Below, piece by piece: positions 8,657 to 19,647 of a DNA stretch of 64,000 bases (positions are counted from its first letter, which is position 1; each line of letters starts with the position of its first letter). A model generated the notes under the pieces. That model did no database searches. It was not told the origin of the DNA and saw only the letters and a program-made list of their open reading frames with translations. The stretch lies in contig NZ_JAJNMU010000001.1 of NCBI RefSeq assembly GCF_022458865.1, positions 434,001 through 498,000 on the forward strand, read 5' to 3'. The translations under genes were made by a program, and so were the position numbers. Source of the DNA: Paenibacillus periandrae. GTDB taxonomy: Bacteria > Bacillota > Bacilli > Paenibacillales > NBRC-103111.

Positions 8657-11323
8657 TTATTTTACGCTGGCGGTCGGGTCATCCATGGTTGCATCTGCCT
8701 CGCTATCGTTAGAATAAGCAACCTTTTCCTCGTGAATAATGGCAAGCTGGCCCTCACTGACACCTATAGCAATCCGCGAGCCGTCCAGGATGCTGCCAGC
8801 CACAATCTCACGAGCCAATTTGGTTTCCAAAAATCGCTGAATATAGCGTTTCAATGGCCTTGCGCCATACATAGGATCATAGCCTTCAACCGCAATATGA
8901 AAACGGGCTTCGTCCGTCAAGCGCAGTTCAATCCGCCGTTCACTAAGGCGCTGCTCCAAGCCATATACAAGCTTGCTGACGATTTGCTCCACATCATGAA
9001 GCGATAACGGCTTGAACAGGACAACATCATCAATCCGGTTCAAAAATTCAGGACGGAAATGCTGCCTCAGCTCACGGAAGACGGCTTCCTGCGCTTGTTT
9101 TGCAATATTTCCGTTGTCATCTGCACCATCGAGCAAATAAGCAGACCCGATATTGGAGGTCAGGATCACAATCGTGTTTTTGAAATCAACGACTCTGCCC
9201 TGAGAGTCGGTCAACCGGCCATCATCAAGCAGCTGCAGCAGCGAGTTGAATACTTCAGGGTGCGCCTTCTCGATCTCATCAAACAGCAGCACGGAATAAG
9301 GCTGTCTGCGCACCGCTTCTGTGAGCTGTCCGCCCTCCTCGTAGCCGATGTAACCGGGAGGAGCTCCAATCAGTCGGGATACCGAATGCTTTTCCATGTA
9401 TTCCGACATATCAATCCGAATGATTCGGTCCTCATTGTCGAACAAAGCTTCAGCCAATGCTTTGGCTAATTCTGTTTTACCGACGCCAGTAGGTCCCAGA
9501 AACAGAAACGAGCCGATAGGTCGATTCGGGTCCTTTAATCCGGCCCGCGCGCGCAGCACAGCATCGGAAACCAGATTAACGGCCTCATCCTGGCCGACAA
9601 CCCTCTTATGCAGCAGCTCCTCCAGACGGAGCAGCTTTTCCCTCTCGCCTTCAACGAGGCGGCTGACCGGTATACCGGTCCAGAGCGCAACGATTCCGGC
9701 AATTTCCTCCTCCGTAACTTCCTCACGCAGCAGACGATGGTCCGTGTTCGCCCGCGCCTCCTCCTCCGCCTGCTTCACACGTTTTTCCAGCTCGGGTATA
9801 CGCCCGTAGCTCAGCTCTGCGGATTTTTCAAGATCATAACGATCCTCAGCCTCCTGCAGCTGCATCCGGAGCTGCTCCAATTCCTTACGAAGCCTTTGGA
9901 TGCCTTGAATGGTTTCTTTTTCATTTTCCCATTTGGCTTTCAGCGTGTTATGCCGATCTTTTAAATCCGCAAGCTCCTTCTGAAGCACCCTCAGTCTGTC
10001 CTGACTTGCTGCATCGGTTTCCTTGCGCAGAGCAGCTTCCTCGATCTCGAGCTGCATCATCCGCCGCGTTACCTCATCCAGCTCCGTCGGCATCGAGTCA
10101 ATCTCGGTACGTATCATCGCGCAGGCTTCATCAATCAGATCGATAGCTTTATCCGGCAGAAAGCGGTCAGATATATAGCGATTCGATAAAACACCAGCAG
10201 CCACGAGTGCATTATCATGGATTTTCACACCGTGATACAGCTCAAAGCGATCCTTCAGACCACGCAATATCGATATCGTGTCCTCCACATCCGGCTCGCT
10301 GACAAGCACCTGTTGAAAACGACGCTCAAGCGCCGGGTCCTTCTCGATATATTGACGATATTCATCCAATGTGGTTGCACCGATACAGTGAAGCTCGCCA
10401 CGCGCAAGCATCGGCTTCAGCATATTGCCTGCATCCATCGCGCCTTCGGTTTTACCCGCTCCCACTATCGTATGCAGTTCGTCGATAAAGAGCAGAATGC
10501 GCCCCTGACTTTCCTTGACCTCGTGAAGTACAGCCTTCAAACGTTCCTCAAATTCTCCGCGGTATTTGGCGCCGGCCACGAGTGAGCTCATATCCAGTGA
10601 AAAAATCGTTTTGTCGAGCAGGCCGTCCGGGACATCACGTTTGACAATACGTTGGGCAAGACCCTCAACGATCGCTGTTTTACCAACTCCGGGTTCACCG
10701 ATCAGGACCGGATTATTTTTGGTTTTACGCGAGAGAATACGAATGACACGACGTATTTCGGCGTCTCGCCCAATTACAGGATCTACCTTGCCTGTCCGCA
10801 CCTCGGCAACGAGATCACGGCCATATTTGCTCAGCGCTTCATAGGTTGCTTCCGGCTCCTGACTCGTTACACGCTGATGGCCACGAACCTCGGACAATGC
10901 CTTCAATAGCGTCTCGCGCGTCACACCGAAGGAACGAAACAGTCCCCCGGCTTCCTGCTTATCTTCAAGAAGTGCGAGCAATAAATGCTCAATCGACAAA
11001 TAGTCATCGTTCAGTAATTTGGCTTCCTTTTCTGCATCCTGTATAACCCGGTCAAAAGCAGGAGATAAATAATTACGCATCGTGTCCGTACCGGTTCCAC
11101 TTACTCTCGGCTTACGGCCAAGCTGCTCCTCCAAACGGGTGCGGAACGCTTCCATAGGCACATTCAGTTTTTGCAGCAGCCGCGGCGCAAGTCCTTCCTG
11201 CTGATCCAGCAGTGCCCATAACAGATGGGTCAAACCAATTTCCTGGTGCTTCCGTGATATCGCCGTCTGCTGAGCTGCGATAATGGCTTCCTGCGCTTTT
11301 TGTGTAAAACGATTAAAATCCAT
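8657..11323 (-). CDS. clpB: ATP-dependent disaggregase ClpB
   Basis: Hsp100 chaperone that, with the DnaK system, pulls polypeptides out of aggregates. 888 aa from the chosen ATG ([20 protein letters not shown], the canonical ClpB start with GGGGGAA 7 nt upstream); a start 18 bp further upstream is open but poorly placed. Order: Clp N-domain (1-145), AAA-1 with Walker [14 protein letters not shown] (near 205), the long coiled-coil middle domain typical of ClpB (about 400-520), AAA-2 with Walker [15 protein letters not shown] (near 600) and [13 protein letters not shown] pore region, and the C-terminal D2-small domain. No ClpP-binding IGF loop is expected or seen. It follows the J-domain gene with a short gap, so chaperone and co-chaperone are co-transcribed; two CtsR boxes lie upstream. 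Confidence 0.97.
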   Translation of the reverse strand: MDFNRFTQKAQEAIIAAQQTAISRKHQEIGLTHLLWALLDQQEGLAPRLLQKLNVPMEAFRTRLEEQLGRKPRVSGTGTDTMRNYLSPAFDRVIQDAEKEAKLLNDDYLSIEHLLLALLEDKQEAGGLFRSFGVTRETLLKALSEVRGHQRVTSQEPEATYEALSKYGRDLVAEVRTGKVDPVIGRDAEIRRVIRILSRKTKNNPVLIGEPGVGKTAIVEGLAQRIVKRDVPDGLLDKTIFSLDMSSLVAGAKYRGEFEERLKAVLHEVKESQGRILLFIDELHTIVGAGKTEGAMDAGNMLKPMLARGELHCIGATTLDEYRQYIEKDPALERRFQQVLVSEPDVEDTISILRGLKDRFELYHGVKIHDNALVAAGVLSNRYISDRFLPDKAIDLIDEACAMIRTEIDSMPTELDEVTRRMMQLEIEEAALRKETDAASQDRLRVLQKELADLKDRHNTLKAKWENEKETIQGIQRLRKELEQLRMQLQEAEDRYDLEKSAELSYGRIPELEKRVKQAEEEARANTDHRLLREEVTEEEIAGIVALWTGIPVSRLVEGEREKLLRLEELLHKRVVGQDEAVNLVSDAVLRARAGLKDPNRPIGSFLFLGPTGVGKTELAKALAEALFDNEDRIIRIDMSEYMEKHSVSRLIGAPPGYIGYEEGGQLTEAVRRQPYSVLLFDEIEKAHPEVFNSLLQLLDDGRLTDSQGRVVDFKNTIVILTSNIGSAYLLDGADDNGNIAKQAQEAVFRELRQHFRPEFLNRIDDVVLFKPLSLHDVEQIVSKLVYGLEQRLSERRIELRLTDEARFHIAVEGYDPMYGARPLKRYIQRFLETKLAREIVAGSILDGSRIAIGVSEGQLAIIHEEKVAYSNDSEADATMDDPTASVK

Positions 11324-11337
11324 GTTGTTTCCCCCAT

Positions 11338-12306
11338 TCATCTAGTCATAAATTTAGGCTCGAAGGCTTGCTCTTGTGCAAGCTCGCGATACAGCTGCTG
11401 CACCTTCTCCGAGCTTGCCTTAGGTACCGCCACCTGTACAGTGACATACAAATCCCCGAAGCTGCCATCCGGCTTGCGCAAGCCTTTACCGGTAACCCGC
11501 AGCTTTTGCCCTGTGCTGATTCCGGCCGGCACCTTAACATTAAGCATGCCGCCATCCGGCAGCTTGACCTTCGCTTCAGTACCGAGCGCCACGTGCCAAG
11601 GAGCAGTCTCAAGTCGGGCAGACAGATTAAAGCCGTCTACGGCAAATACAGAATCAGGCTTGAATTTGAGCGTAATGTACAGGTCGCCTTTGCTGCCATT
11701 CCTATAGGTTCCACCCATACCCTTGAGACGAATACGCTGTCCATCACTTATGGATGCAGGCAGCGTAACGCCAATCTCCTTGCCTTGAACCTGTACCCTG
11801 ACCTTGCCGCCCTTTATAATTTCCTCTAAAGTAAGAAGCAATGACGCCTCTTCATCCACTTGCTCTGAACCAAATCTGTCCTCGTTCGTAAAAAAACCAC
11901 CACCCGCCGGGCCGCCACGACCAGCAGCTCCGCCAAAAAATTGGCTGAACAGATCACCGTAATCATTTTCTCCAGTCTGAAAGGTGGCACCTCCAGATGC
12001 GCCTCCCCAGTGCTGTCCATTGAAATTAAAGCCGCCCGCTTGTCCAAAGTCTTCATAGCCACCTTGCTGGGCACGACCTCGATCCTGCCAGCTCTCGCCG
12101 TATTGGTCGTAGTTGGCTCTGGATTCTTCATTGCTCAGGACCTCGTAAGCTTCCTGGATTTCCTTGAATTTCTTTTCTGCTTCAGGGCTTTTATTCACAT
12201 CGGGATGATAAGTTTTGGCCATTTTTTTATGGGCTTTTTTAATTTGTTCCTTTGTCGCCTTACGGTCAACACCGAGTATCTTATAGAAATCCTTGGTAGG
12301 GCTCAT
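11338..12306 (-). CDS. J-domain co-chaperone, CbpA-like (no zinc finger)
   Basis: DnaJ-class protein of 322 aa that stimulates the DnaK ATPase and delivers substrates. Residues 5-70 are a J domain ([20 protein letters not shown] with the invariant HPD in KTYHPDVNK). A Gly/Phe-rich linker follows (about 75-140, [17 protein letters not shown]). The zinc-finger cysteines of true DnaJ are absent, and two beta-sandwich substrate-binding domains finish the protein ([20 protein letters not shown] and [20 protein letters not shown]). The ATG at 12306 is chosen because AGGGAG lies 8 nt upstream; a GTG three codons earlier overlaps that RBS. The stop overlaps an alternative clpB start (ATGA), indicating one operon. 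Likely CtsR-controlled. Confidence 0.92.
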   Translation of the reverse strand: MSPTKDFYKILGVDRKATKEQIKKAHKKMAKTYHPDVNKSPEAEKKFKEIQEAYEVLSNEESRANYDQYGESWQDRGRAQQGGYEDFGQAGGFNFNGQHWGGASGGATFQTGENDYGDLFSQFFGGAAGRGGPAGGGFFTNEDRFGSEQVDEEASLLLTLEEIIKGGKVRVQVQGKEIGVTLPASISDGQRIRLKGMGGTYRNGSKGDLYITLKFKPDSVFAVDGFNLSARLETAPWHVALGTEAKVKLPDGGMLNVKVPAGISTGQKLRVTGKGLRKPDGSFGDLYVTVQVAVPKASSEKVQQLYRELAQEQAFEPKFMTR

Positions 12307-12330
12307 AGTCTTCACTCCCTATATCGAATT

Positions 12331-12347
12331 GGTCAATAAAGGTCAAA
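12331..12347 (+). promoter_or_regulatory. CtsR operator, proximal (16 of 17 match)
   Basis: GGTCAAT-AAA-GGTCAAA matches the CtsR heptad consensus RGTCAAA-NAN-RGTCAAA with one mismatch. It lies 25 bp upstream of the J-domain gene start, between its leader and RBS. CtsR represses clp and other chaperone genes in Firmicutes (established). The reverse strand reads TTGACC then 17 bp then TATAGG, which looks like a promoter, but its start site would fall after the RBS, so I treat this only as an operator. Confidence 0.8.
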
Positions 12348-12355
12348 CCAGATTT

Positions 12356-12402
12356 ATTAAAAAGGGCACGATTGAACGGTTACAGTAACCATTAATGTGC
12401 CC
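12356..12402 (-). terminator. Terminator/attenuator-like hairpin in front of the J-domain gene
   Basis: Inverted repeat GGGCAC (12364-12369) / GTGCCC (12397-12402) enclosing a second perfect stem GGTTAC-A-GTAACC (12378-12390). On the minus strand it ends in GTGCCC followed by TTTTTAATAAA, the form of an intrinsic terminator. It can end transcription coming from the ArsR-type gene, but a good promoter (12490-12518) lies upstream of it, so it would also act as an attenuator in the leader of the chaperone operon if that promoter is used. Confidence 0.6.
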
Positions 12403-12489
12403 CAAATCGCTGTATTTACAATATCCTTATGGTTACCCGCAAGCCTGCAACCGCTACTCTCAGTTTATCTAACTTTCTGGTATATGTTC

Positions 12490-12518
12490 ATTATAAGCTG
12501 TCTTGACTAAAGAATCAA
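12490..12518 (-). promoter_or_regulatory. SigmaA-type promoter upstream of the chaperone operon
   Basis: On the minus strand TTGATT (12513-12518), a 17-bp spacer, then TATAAT (12490-12495), an excellent housekeeping promoter. It would give a leader of about 175 nt containing the hairpin at 12356-12402 and the proximal CtsR box. Confidence 0.6.
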
Positions 12519-12596
12519 AAGCGATTATCGGCTGTATTTCTCAAAATAGACCGGTTTTCCGGTAAAATGATTGCCAAATCATGGACTTTCTGTTTC

Positions 12597-12613
12597 TTTG
12601 ACCTTCTTTGACC
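12597..12613 (-). promoter_or_regulatory. CtsR operator, distal (perfect 17 of 17)
   Basis: On the minus strand GGTCAAA-GAA-GGTCAAA, an exact match to RGTCAAA-NAN-RGTCAAA. It lies about 80 bp upstream of the TTGATT/TATAAT promoter and 290 bp upstream of the J-domain gene. Together with the proximal site it marks the operon as part of the CtsR heat-shock regulon. Confidence 0.85.
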
Positions 12614-12666
12614 TTAAAGATCTTCAATTAGCTTCCTTTAACTCTTACCGCTCTTTCACCACACCT

Positions 12667-13581
12667 TTAGCTTTCACTATAATAGGCACGAAGTTCAATA
12701 TCCTGATTGTAATTGCCGAAGCCTTCGCCGAACAGGGTCAGCCCGCCTACGTGCTCAGAATCTTCCTCCACGGCAAATCTCAGCGTCCAGAACTTTTTGT
12801 GCAGGCTTAAGGAATCGACTGTGACGTCTGATATTTGTCTTCCATCGATATAAGTCCCTTTGTGGTCAATTCGAATGACTTTGAGTAATCCATACTGATT
12901 GACATTTCTCTGCCACCAGGATGGTGTGAACCGACCTCGGGTATGCCCGTAATCTCCAGGGCTCGTCCATTCTCCCAGGCATATTCCATTTAAGTAAAAA
13001 CGGATATCGGAAGGCCAATGCTCATTGATACCAGGTGCTTCCGAAGAAATTTCCATGGAGATTTCAATCTCCTCCAACTTCTGAGTTTGCTGTGAATAAT
13101 TAGGAACCGTATACTCCACAAACCCTTTACTAAACCACAAAATCCGGGCATGCATCCGCTCAGGGTCCAGAAAATAACGCGGATCATCATATTGTCCTAT
13201 ATTTTGCTTTTGTGTAGCCAATCCACATGTGGGATATACGTCAAAGGCTGTATAATGGCCTATCGGTATGTTCGCTTCATGGTAGCTTCTTTCTTCTACT
13301 GGCGCCTCACCCGGAAGTACTATCTCAATGCCTTGAACAGCAAGCGAGCATATTTTGTGAGTACCTCCCTGCTTGCGAACCATTCGGGTCGTTATCAACC
13401 CACCCTTTTCGAGCTTCTTGACGTGCATGGTGACAATAGCGCTGCTCAGATTCAAACTTGCAGCAAGTTCCTTTACGTTCATTGGCTGTTCCCCCAGCAG
13501 CTCCAGAATATGCAGCCGCACACTACTTGCCAACGCCTCATAGAGCGCAAGCCATTTGGTATCCGTATTTATTTTTAACAT
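12667..13581 (-). CDS. ArsR-type winged-helix regulator with large C-terminal domain
   Basis: 304-aa DNA-binding regulator. Residues about 8-75 form an ArsR winged helix (WLALYEALASSVRLHILELL, then VKELAASLNLSSAIVTMHVK). The remaining 220 residues are Trp/Tyr/Asp-rich and look like a beta-sandwich or sugar-recognition domain (INEHWPSDIRFYLNGICLGE, GDYGHTRGRFTPSWWQRNVN); I do not recognise the fold. No metal-binding Cys cluster is present. The start ATG is chosen for AAGGAGG 6 nt upstream; an upstream in-frame GTG overlaps that RBS. It diverges from an alpha-L-arabinofuranosidase gene, so an arabinose- or arabinoside-responsive repressor of that gene is the simplest reading (inference). Confidence 0.85.
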   Translation of the reverse strand: MLKINTDTKWLALYEALASSVRLHILELLGEQPMNVKELAASLNLSSAIVTMHVKKLEKGGLITTRMVRKQGGTHKICSLAVQGIEIVLPGEAPVEERSYHEANIPIGHYTAFDVYPTCGLATQKQNIGQYDDPRYFLDPERMHARILWFSKGFVEYTVPNYSQQTQKLEEIEISMEISSEAPGINEHWPSDIRFYLNGICLGEWTSPGDYGHTRGRFTPSWWQRNVNQYGLLKVIRIDHKGTYIDGRQISDVTVDSLSLHKKFWTLRFAVEEDSEHVGGLTLFGEGFGNYNQDIELRAYYSES

Positions 13582-13608
13582 AAGAGCCTCCTTCGTATAA
13601 ACAATCAC

Positions 13609-15282
<1,674 letters not shown>

Positions 15283-15351
15283 ACATCACAAGCAGCGGCA
15301 CTAAGCAGTCGAGTGCTTAATCCGCAAGTAGATAACTGGTTATTTATAAGT

Positions 15352-15381
15352 TAGGGGCTGCCGCAATCCGTGCAGTCCCTA
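15352..15381 (+). terminator. Terminator-like hairpin after arabinofuranosidase
   Basis: TAGGGGCTGC (15352-15361) pairs with GCAGTCCCTA (15372-15381) with one G-T wobble and a 10-nt loop. It is followed by ATTTCAAATT, only weakly U-rich. Confidence 0.6.
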
Positions 15382-15462
15382 TTTCAAATTCCCGGATTGC
15401 TTTCGTTATGTCAGCTTCCAGCTTGCTTCATTATGATATTTATGTTCATCCAATTCCCACAC

Positions 15463-15516
15463 TTTACAAATCCTTTATATAAATTGACGGCTCAATTAAC
15501 AAATCATAGTTATATT
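15463..15516 (+). promoter_or_regulatory. PhoP-type (Pho box) promoter of the 5'-nucleotidase gene
   Basis: Four hexamers on an 11-bp period: TTTACA (15463), TTTATA (15474), TGACGG (15485) and TTAACA (15496), each separated by exactly 5 bp; three of four fit TT[ATC]ACA closely. The last is followed after 9 nt by the -10 hexamer TATATT (15511-15516). This is the architecture of Bacillus PhoP-activated promoters, and the gene downstream is a phosphate-scavenging enzyme. The same layout recurs at 35347-35400. Confidence 0.7.
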
Positions 15517-15560
15517 TTAGGGGGGCGATCATTTAAATTCTACGACTAATGGAGGTTTGT

Positions 15561-17336
15561 ATGAAAAAATTGAAGAAGTGGGCTTTCACAGTGCTAGCGT
15601 CATTACTGGTTCTGACTTCAACTGAATCCGTTATATCTGCAGACAATGGGACGACCACCGACACCAACAGAGTTACGGGAGACCGCTCAAGCCAAATGAT
15701 CACCATTCTCCACACCAATGACATACATAGCCGGGTTGAGGAAAGCACTGATAGCATCGGTTACGCCAAACTTTCCACTTTACTTAAGCAAATCAAGGCT
15801 GCCAACCCAAACACACTCATGATAGATGCGGGAGATACGTTCCACGGTCAGACGATCGCAAATTTGGTACGCGGGGAAAGCATAGTAAAGATCATGAATT
15901 TGATCGGATATGATGTCATGACCGCCGGTAATCACGACTTCAATTATGGGAGCACACGTTTGGTAGAGCTTGCCAAGCAGGCCAATTTTCCGGTACTTGG
16001 TGCAAATGTGAAGAAAACAGATGGTTCCAGGCTGCTGGGGACTAACCTCATCAAAGAAGTGAACGGTGTGAAAATCGGGATCTTCGGCCTGACGACACCA
16101 GAAACAGCCTACAAGACTCATCCCAACAATGTCGAAGGCATCATTTTTGCCGATCCGGTACTGGAAGCAAAAGCCCAGGTTGCTGAACTAAGGAGCAAGG
16201 TGGATATCATTATTGCCATCTCGCATCTTGGTGTAGATACCACCAGCATCGACACAAGCAAAAAGGTCGCTGAGCAGGTGCCTGGCATCGATGTCATCAT
16301 TGATGGACATAGCCATACGGTCTTGGAAAAAGGAATGATGGTCGGCAGCGTGCTGATCGCACAAACTGGTGAGTACGGTAAAAATATCGGAAAAATCCAG
16401 CTCAGTATCGAAGGCGGTAAGTTGACCAGTAAAAACGCAAGTTTAATCACTCGTAAGGAAGCTGATCAGCTTCAGGCAGATCCTGCTGTGTTGGATGACA
16501 TCAACAACGTTAAAAAGGAACAAGAGGCAGTGCTCTCACAAGTAGTCGGAACCTCCTCTGATAAACTCATCGGTGACCGGACAATCGTTCGCAAAGGTGA
16601 ATCCAACCTCGGCAATCTTATAACCAATGCGATGCTCAGCGAGACCGGTGCTGATGTGGCCATTACGAATGGCGGCGGCATTCGTGCCTCTATCGAAGCT
16701 GGTCAAATAACAAAGGGTGACATTATTACAGTGCTGCCCTTTGGCAACTATATTCAAACCAAGAAAGTCAAAGGCTCTGATATTAAAGCAGCGTTGGAGC
16801 TTGGTGTATCCGGTTATCCCGGTGAATTAGGCGGTTTTCCGCATGTAGGCGGTATTATCTTCGAATTCGATCCTGCACAGCCAGTCGGTAACCGTGTGCT
16901 CTCTATATTAATCAAGGGCAAGCAGCTAGACCCTAACCAAACGTATCTGCTTGCCACTAACGATTTTATGGCTGCAGGCGGTGATCAATATACGATGTTC
17001 AAGGATTATCCGATCGCCAACGACTTCTCTTCACTCGAGGAGTCCGTGATCACCTATATGCAAACCGAAGGGAGTACTGTACCGAAGATCGAGGGCCGTA
17101 TCACTGTAAAAGGCGCAGCAGCGTCCAGTATCACTAATACTGCCGCCACTCCTCCGGCTCCGTCAGTTACTGCTCCTGCTTTAACGAATACATCCAAAGT
17201 GTACATTGTTAAGCCTGACGATACACTTTGGAAAATCGCTGGTATCTACGCAACAACCTGGCAAACCCTACAAAGGCTGAATAGTCTGACAAACCCGAAT
17301 CGCATTTATCCAGGTCAGGAAATCCTCCTTCCTTAA
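15561..17336 (+). CDS. Secreted 5'-nucleotidase/2',3'-cyclic phosphodiesterase with C-terminal LysM
   Basis: Exported metallophosphoesterase that releases phosphate from nucleotides outside the cell, 591 aa. Signal peptide MKKLKKWAFTVLASLLVLTS, then calcineurin-like motifs in order: HTNDIHSR, DAGDTFHG, TAGNHDFNYG, SHLGVD and DGHSHT. The 5'-nucleotidase C-terminal domain shows NLGNLITNAM, TNGGGIRAS and LPFGNY. A linker of Ala/Thr/Pro leads to one LysM repeat at the end (VYIVKPDDTLWKIAGIYATT), which should hold the enzyme on peptidoglycan. ATG at 15561 has GGAGG 5 nt upstream; an ATG four codons earlier overlaps that RBS. A Pho box lies upstream and a strong terminator downstream, so it is a monocistronic, probably phosphate-starvation gene. 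Confidence 0.93.
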   Translation: MKKLKKWAFTVLASLLVLTSTESVISADNGTTTDTNRVTGDRSSQMITILHTNDIHSRVEESTDSIGYAKLSTLLKQIKAANPNTLMIDAGDTFHGQTIANLVRGESIVKIMNLIGYDVMTAGNHDFNYGSTRLVELAKQANFPVLGANVKKTDGSRLLGTNLIKEVNGVKIGIFGLTTPETAYKTHPNNVEGIIFADPVLEAKAQVAELRSKVDIIIAISHLGVDTTSIDTSKKVAEQVPGIDVIIDGHSHTVLEKGMMVGSVLIAQTGEYGKNIGKIQLSIEGGKLTSKNASLITRKEADQLQADPAVLDDINNVKKEQEAVLSQVVGTSSDKLIGDRTIVRKGESNLGNLITNAMLSETGADVAITNGGGIRASIEAGQITKGDIITVLPFGNYIQTKKVKGSDIKAALELGVSGYPGELGGFPHVGGIIFEFDPAQPVGNRVLSILIKGKQLDPNQTYLLATNDFMAAGGDQYTMFKDYPIANDFSSLEESVITYMQTEGSTVPKIEGRITVKGAAASSITNTAATPPAPSVTAPALTNTSKVYIVKPDDTLWKIAGIYATTWQTLQRLNSLTNPNRIYPGQEILLP

Positions 17337-17346
17337 TAGCCAAGCA

Positions 17347-17398
17347 AAACGGGCTGTCCCATTGGTAGCTAAAGCTACTTCTTCGGGACAGCCCGTTT
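17347..17398. terminator. Strong bidirectional terminator
   Basis: AAACGGGCTGTCCC (17347-17360) pairs perfectly with GGGACAGCCCGTTT (17385-17398), with a small inner stem GTAGCT/AGCTAC in the loop and TTTTTT following. It separates the 5'-nucleotidase from the convergent dehydrogenase gene and can serve both. Confidence 0.93.
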
Positions 17399-17445
17399 TT
17401 TATGAATCAGGTTTGTTAAATTAATCTTTTTTGATTCAAAACCTG

Positions 17446-18546
17446 TTACGTAAGTGAATTCGGATATACCATAACCTTCAGACTGCCTGCTTTATTCGTT
17501 CTGGCCCGCTCCATCGCTTCATGTGTCTGCTCGAGTGGATATCGGTCGGTAATTAAGCTCAACATGTCCGTGTTGCCGGAAGACAAGAAGGTAATTCCTT
17601 GCGGGTACGTATTCACATAACGGAAAATACCATAGATGTCGATTTCATTATCACAAATAAAAGGAACATTAACGCCAACCTCATCAACCGGTGGCAGTCC
17701 TACTATCGACAGCTTGCCTCCACGGCGAATCGATTGCATCGCTGTTTTGAGTGCACGTGGGTGTCCTGCGGTTTCAATAGACAGATGAACGCCTCCGCCG
17801 CTCAATCGTTTGATCTCGGCTGCAGCATCGGCCACATCAGGATAGATCAGGTCGGTTGCACCCAGCTTTCTGGCTGCTTCCAACCGGTTGATTTCCAGAT
17901 CACTAACAAAAATCCGATTGGCTCCAAAGGCTTTGGCGGCAGCCACAGCTGTTAAGCCCACAGGTCCCATCCCGATAATAGCCACATCCCATCCAGGTTG
18001 AAAGCCAGCCCGATTCAGCGCGTGAATACCGACGGAAAAAGGCTCATTCAAAGCAGCTTCCTCGAAGGTCAAGGAATCAGGAATCGGGAACAAAAAGTCT
18101 TCACGGTGGGCAATATATTGGCAGAAGGCTCCATCTACAGGAGGTGTAGCCAGGAACTGAACGTCTGGACACAAGTTGTAACGGCCCGACTTGCAAGCAT
18201 CACAGCGACCGCAAGTAATTCCAGGCTCGATGGCCACACGGTCACCCGGGTTAAAGCGCGTTACATTTTCACCGCAAGCTGCGACGATTCCTGCACACTC
18301 ATGGCCAAGAATAATCGGCTTTTCTACAACATAGGAACCGATTCGGCCGTGTTCATAATAATGGAGATCCGAACCGCAAATGCCCACTGCCATTACCTTG
18401 ACGAGTACCTCATCGGGCTTGATTGCTGGTACGGGCAGCTCGACGATCGAGATTTGATGCGGCTCCGTCATTAGCGCTGCCTTCATCGTTTGTGGAATAT
18501 CGGATAAGCTCCTTTTGCTGCCTGATTGTTGGATAGTAGTCATCAT
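17446..18546 (-). CDS. Zinc-dependent alcohol dehydrogenase, sorbitol/iditol dehydrogenase-like
   Basis: Medium-chain NAD(P)-dependent dehydrogenase of the sugar-alcohol type, 366 aa. Catalytic zinc site: Cys in VGICGSDLHYYEHG and His-Glu in ILGHECAGIV; structural zinc cysteines in CGRCDACKSGRYNLC. The Rossmann motif is GMGPVGLTAVAAAKAFGA. RBS GGAGG is 4 nt from the first ATG and 7 nt from the second, so the true start may be one codon later. It lies 55 nt downstream of a lactonase-like amidohydrolase on the same strand. A dehydrogenase followed by a lactonase is the first part of oxidative routes for sugars such as L-fucose, L-rhamnose or L-arabinose (family knowledge), but polyol oxidation is equally possible. 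Confidence 0.9.
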   Translation of the reverse strand: MMTTIQQSGSKRSLSDIPQTMKAALMTEPHQISIVELPVPAIKPDEVLVKVMAVGICGSDLHYYEHGRIGSYVVEKPIILGHECAGIVAACGENVTRFNPGDRVAIEPGITCGRCDACKSGRYNLCPDVQFLATPPVDGAFCQYIAHREDFLFPIPDSLTFEEAALNEPFSVGIHALNRAGFQPGWDVAIIGMGPVGLTAVAAAKAFGANRIFVSDLEINRLEAARKLGATDLIYPDVADAAAEIKRLSGGGVHLSIETAGHPRALKTAMQSIRRGGKLSIVGLPPVDEVGVNVPFICDNEIDIYGIFRYVNTYPQGITFLSSGNTDMLSLITDRYPLEQTHEAMERARTNKAGSLKVMVYPNSLT

Positions 18547-18601
18547 TATGCCTCCTGTAATATGCTTTACTTGGTTATTGAATATAAGAATATCGATTAT
18601 A

Positions 18602-19435
18602 TTATTCCTTTAATCGGTAAAACCGACTTGCATTGCCTCCATAGACAGCAGCCAGTTCTTCTTCCGTCCAGCTTGCATCCAGACTTGATTCGATCAACTC
18701 CATTATTTGTGCGTATGTCGCTGAGAACAGGCATACCGGCCAATCGCTGCCGAACATCACACGCTGCTTGCCAAAGGCTTCAACCACTACATTCACAAAT
18801 GGCTGAATAGCCGCCTGCGTCCAGTCAGCATCCAGTTTCTCGGGAACCATTCCAGACAGCTTGCACATCACATTCGGATACGCAGCTATTTGTCGGATCT
18901 GTGAAGCCCAAGGCTCCATTATGCCTTCCAATATCGGCGGCTTGGCCAGATGGTCGACAACAGCACGTAATTCCGGAACCTGCTTGAGCAGCTCCACGAT
19001 ATACGGCAAATGACGGGGATTAGCCTGCAAATCAACAGGGAACTGGGCATCGGCCAATAACTTGAGATGACGGATAACCATTTCTCCCAGTATCCAGTCG
19101 GATGGCAAATCCTGAATCATGGGTCTCAGACCGACAAACTTGGGGTTGCGGCGACAACGGTCCCATTCCTGTTCAAATGTGCTTGATTCGAGATCCAGCC
19201 ATCCGACTACGCCGGCAATCGTAGGTTCGCTCTCCGCTATGCTTAGCAGAAATTCCGCCTCCTCTAAGGTTGGAGCAGCCTGAACAACAATAGATTTGGG
19301 GATATCGTACCGTTCCAGCAAAGGCTTTAACTGCTCAGGCATATAGTCCGCATAGATACGTCCCAATGAAGGCTTGAGCCATCCGTAGTCTGTACGTGAG
19401 GTTAGCCAATAGTGCTGATGTGCGTCAATGCGCAT
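18602..19435 (-). CDS. TIM-barrel amidohydrolase, sugar lactonase-like (COG3618 type)
   Basis: 277-aa metal-dependent hydrolase of the amidohydrolase_2 family, which includes L-fuconolactonase and L-rhamnono-lactonase. Visible: N-terminal metal motif IDAHQHYW, VVQAAPTLEEAEFLL, a VDHLAKPP block carrying a metal-ligand His, and the C-terminal FGSDWPVCLF with the catalytic Asp. The ATG giving MRIDAHQHYW is chosen because family members begin with this strand and GGAGGG lies 10 nt upstream; an in-frame ATG 8 codons earlier is unlikely. It is the first gene of a two-gene operon with the zinc dehydrogenase, fitting oxidation of a sugar to a lactone and its hydrolysis (inference). Confidence 0.87.
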   Translation of the reverse strand: MRIDAHQHYWLTSRTDYGWLKPSLGRIYADYMPEQLKPLLERYDIPKSIVVQAAPTLEEAEFLLSIAESEPTIAGVVGWLDLESSTFEQEWDRCRRNPKFVGLRPMIQDLPSDWILGEMVIRHLKLLADAQFPVDLQANPRHLPYIVELLKQVPELRAVVDHLAKPPILEGIMEPWASQIRQIAAYPNVMCKLSGMVPEKLDADWTQAAIQPFVNVVVEAFGKQRVMFGSDWPVCLFSATYAQIMELIESSLDASWTEEELAAVYGGNASRFYRLKE

Positions 19436-19647
19436 TTCTTCGTAGCCCTCCATAGGCATTCATTTGGTTTTTTCAAGAAAACTTATTTCACTATTATAAA
19501 CCGAGTTTGTGCAGAAAACCAGTATGATTAGCATTTCTTATGCAGCATCAGTTTTTTCAATTTCCATCATAGCACTTGTTATTATTTTCGGGAATACTAT
19601 GCGAAAGGATCGGAATCAAGTGACGAAGCCTGATCAATTTGGTGCAC

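Noticed and set aside
12318..12346. TTGACC-N17-TATAGG promoter overlapping the proximal CtsR box
   Set aside because: The start site would lie downstream of the AGGGAG RBS, giving a leaderless message; treated as coincidence.
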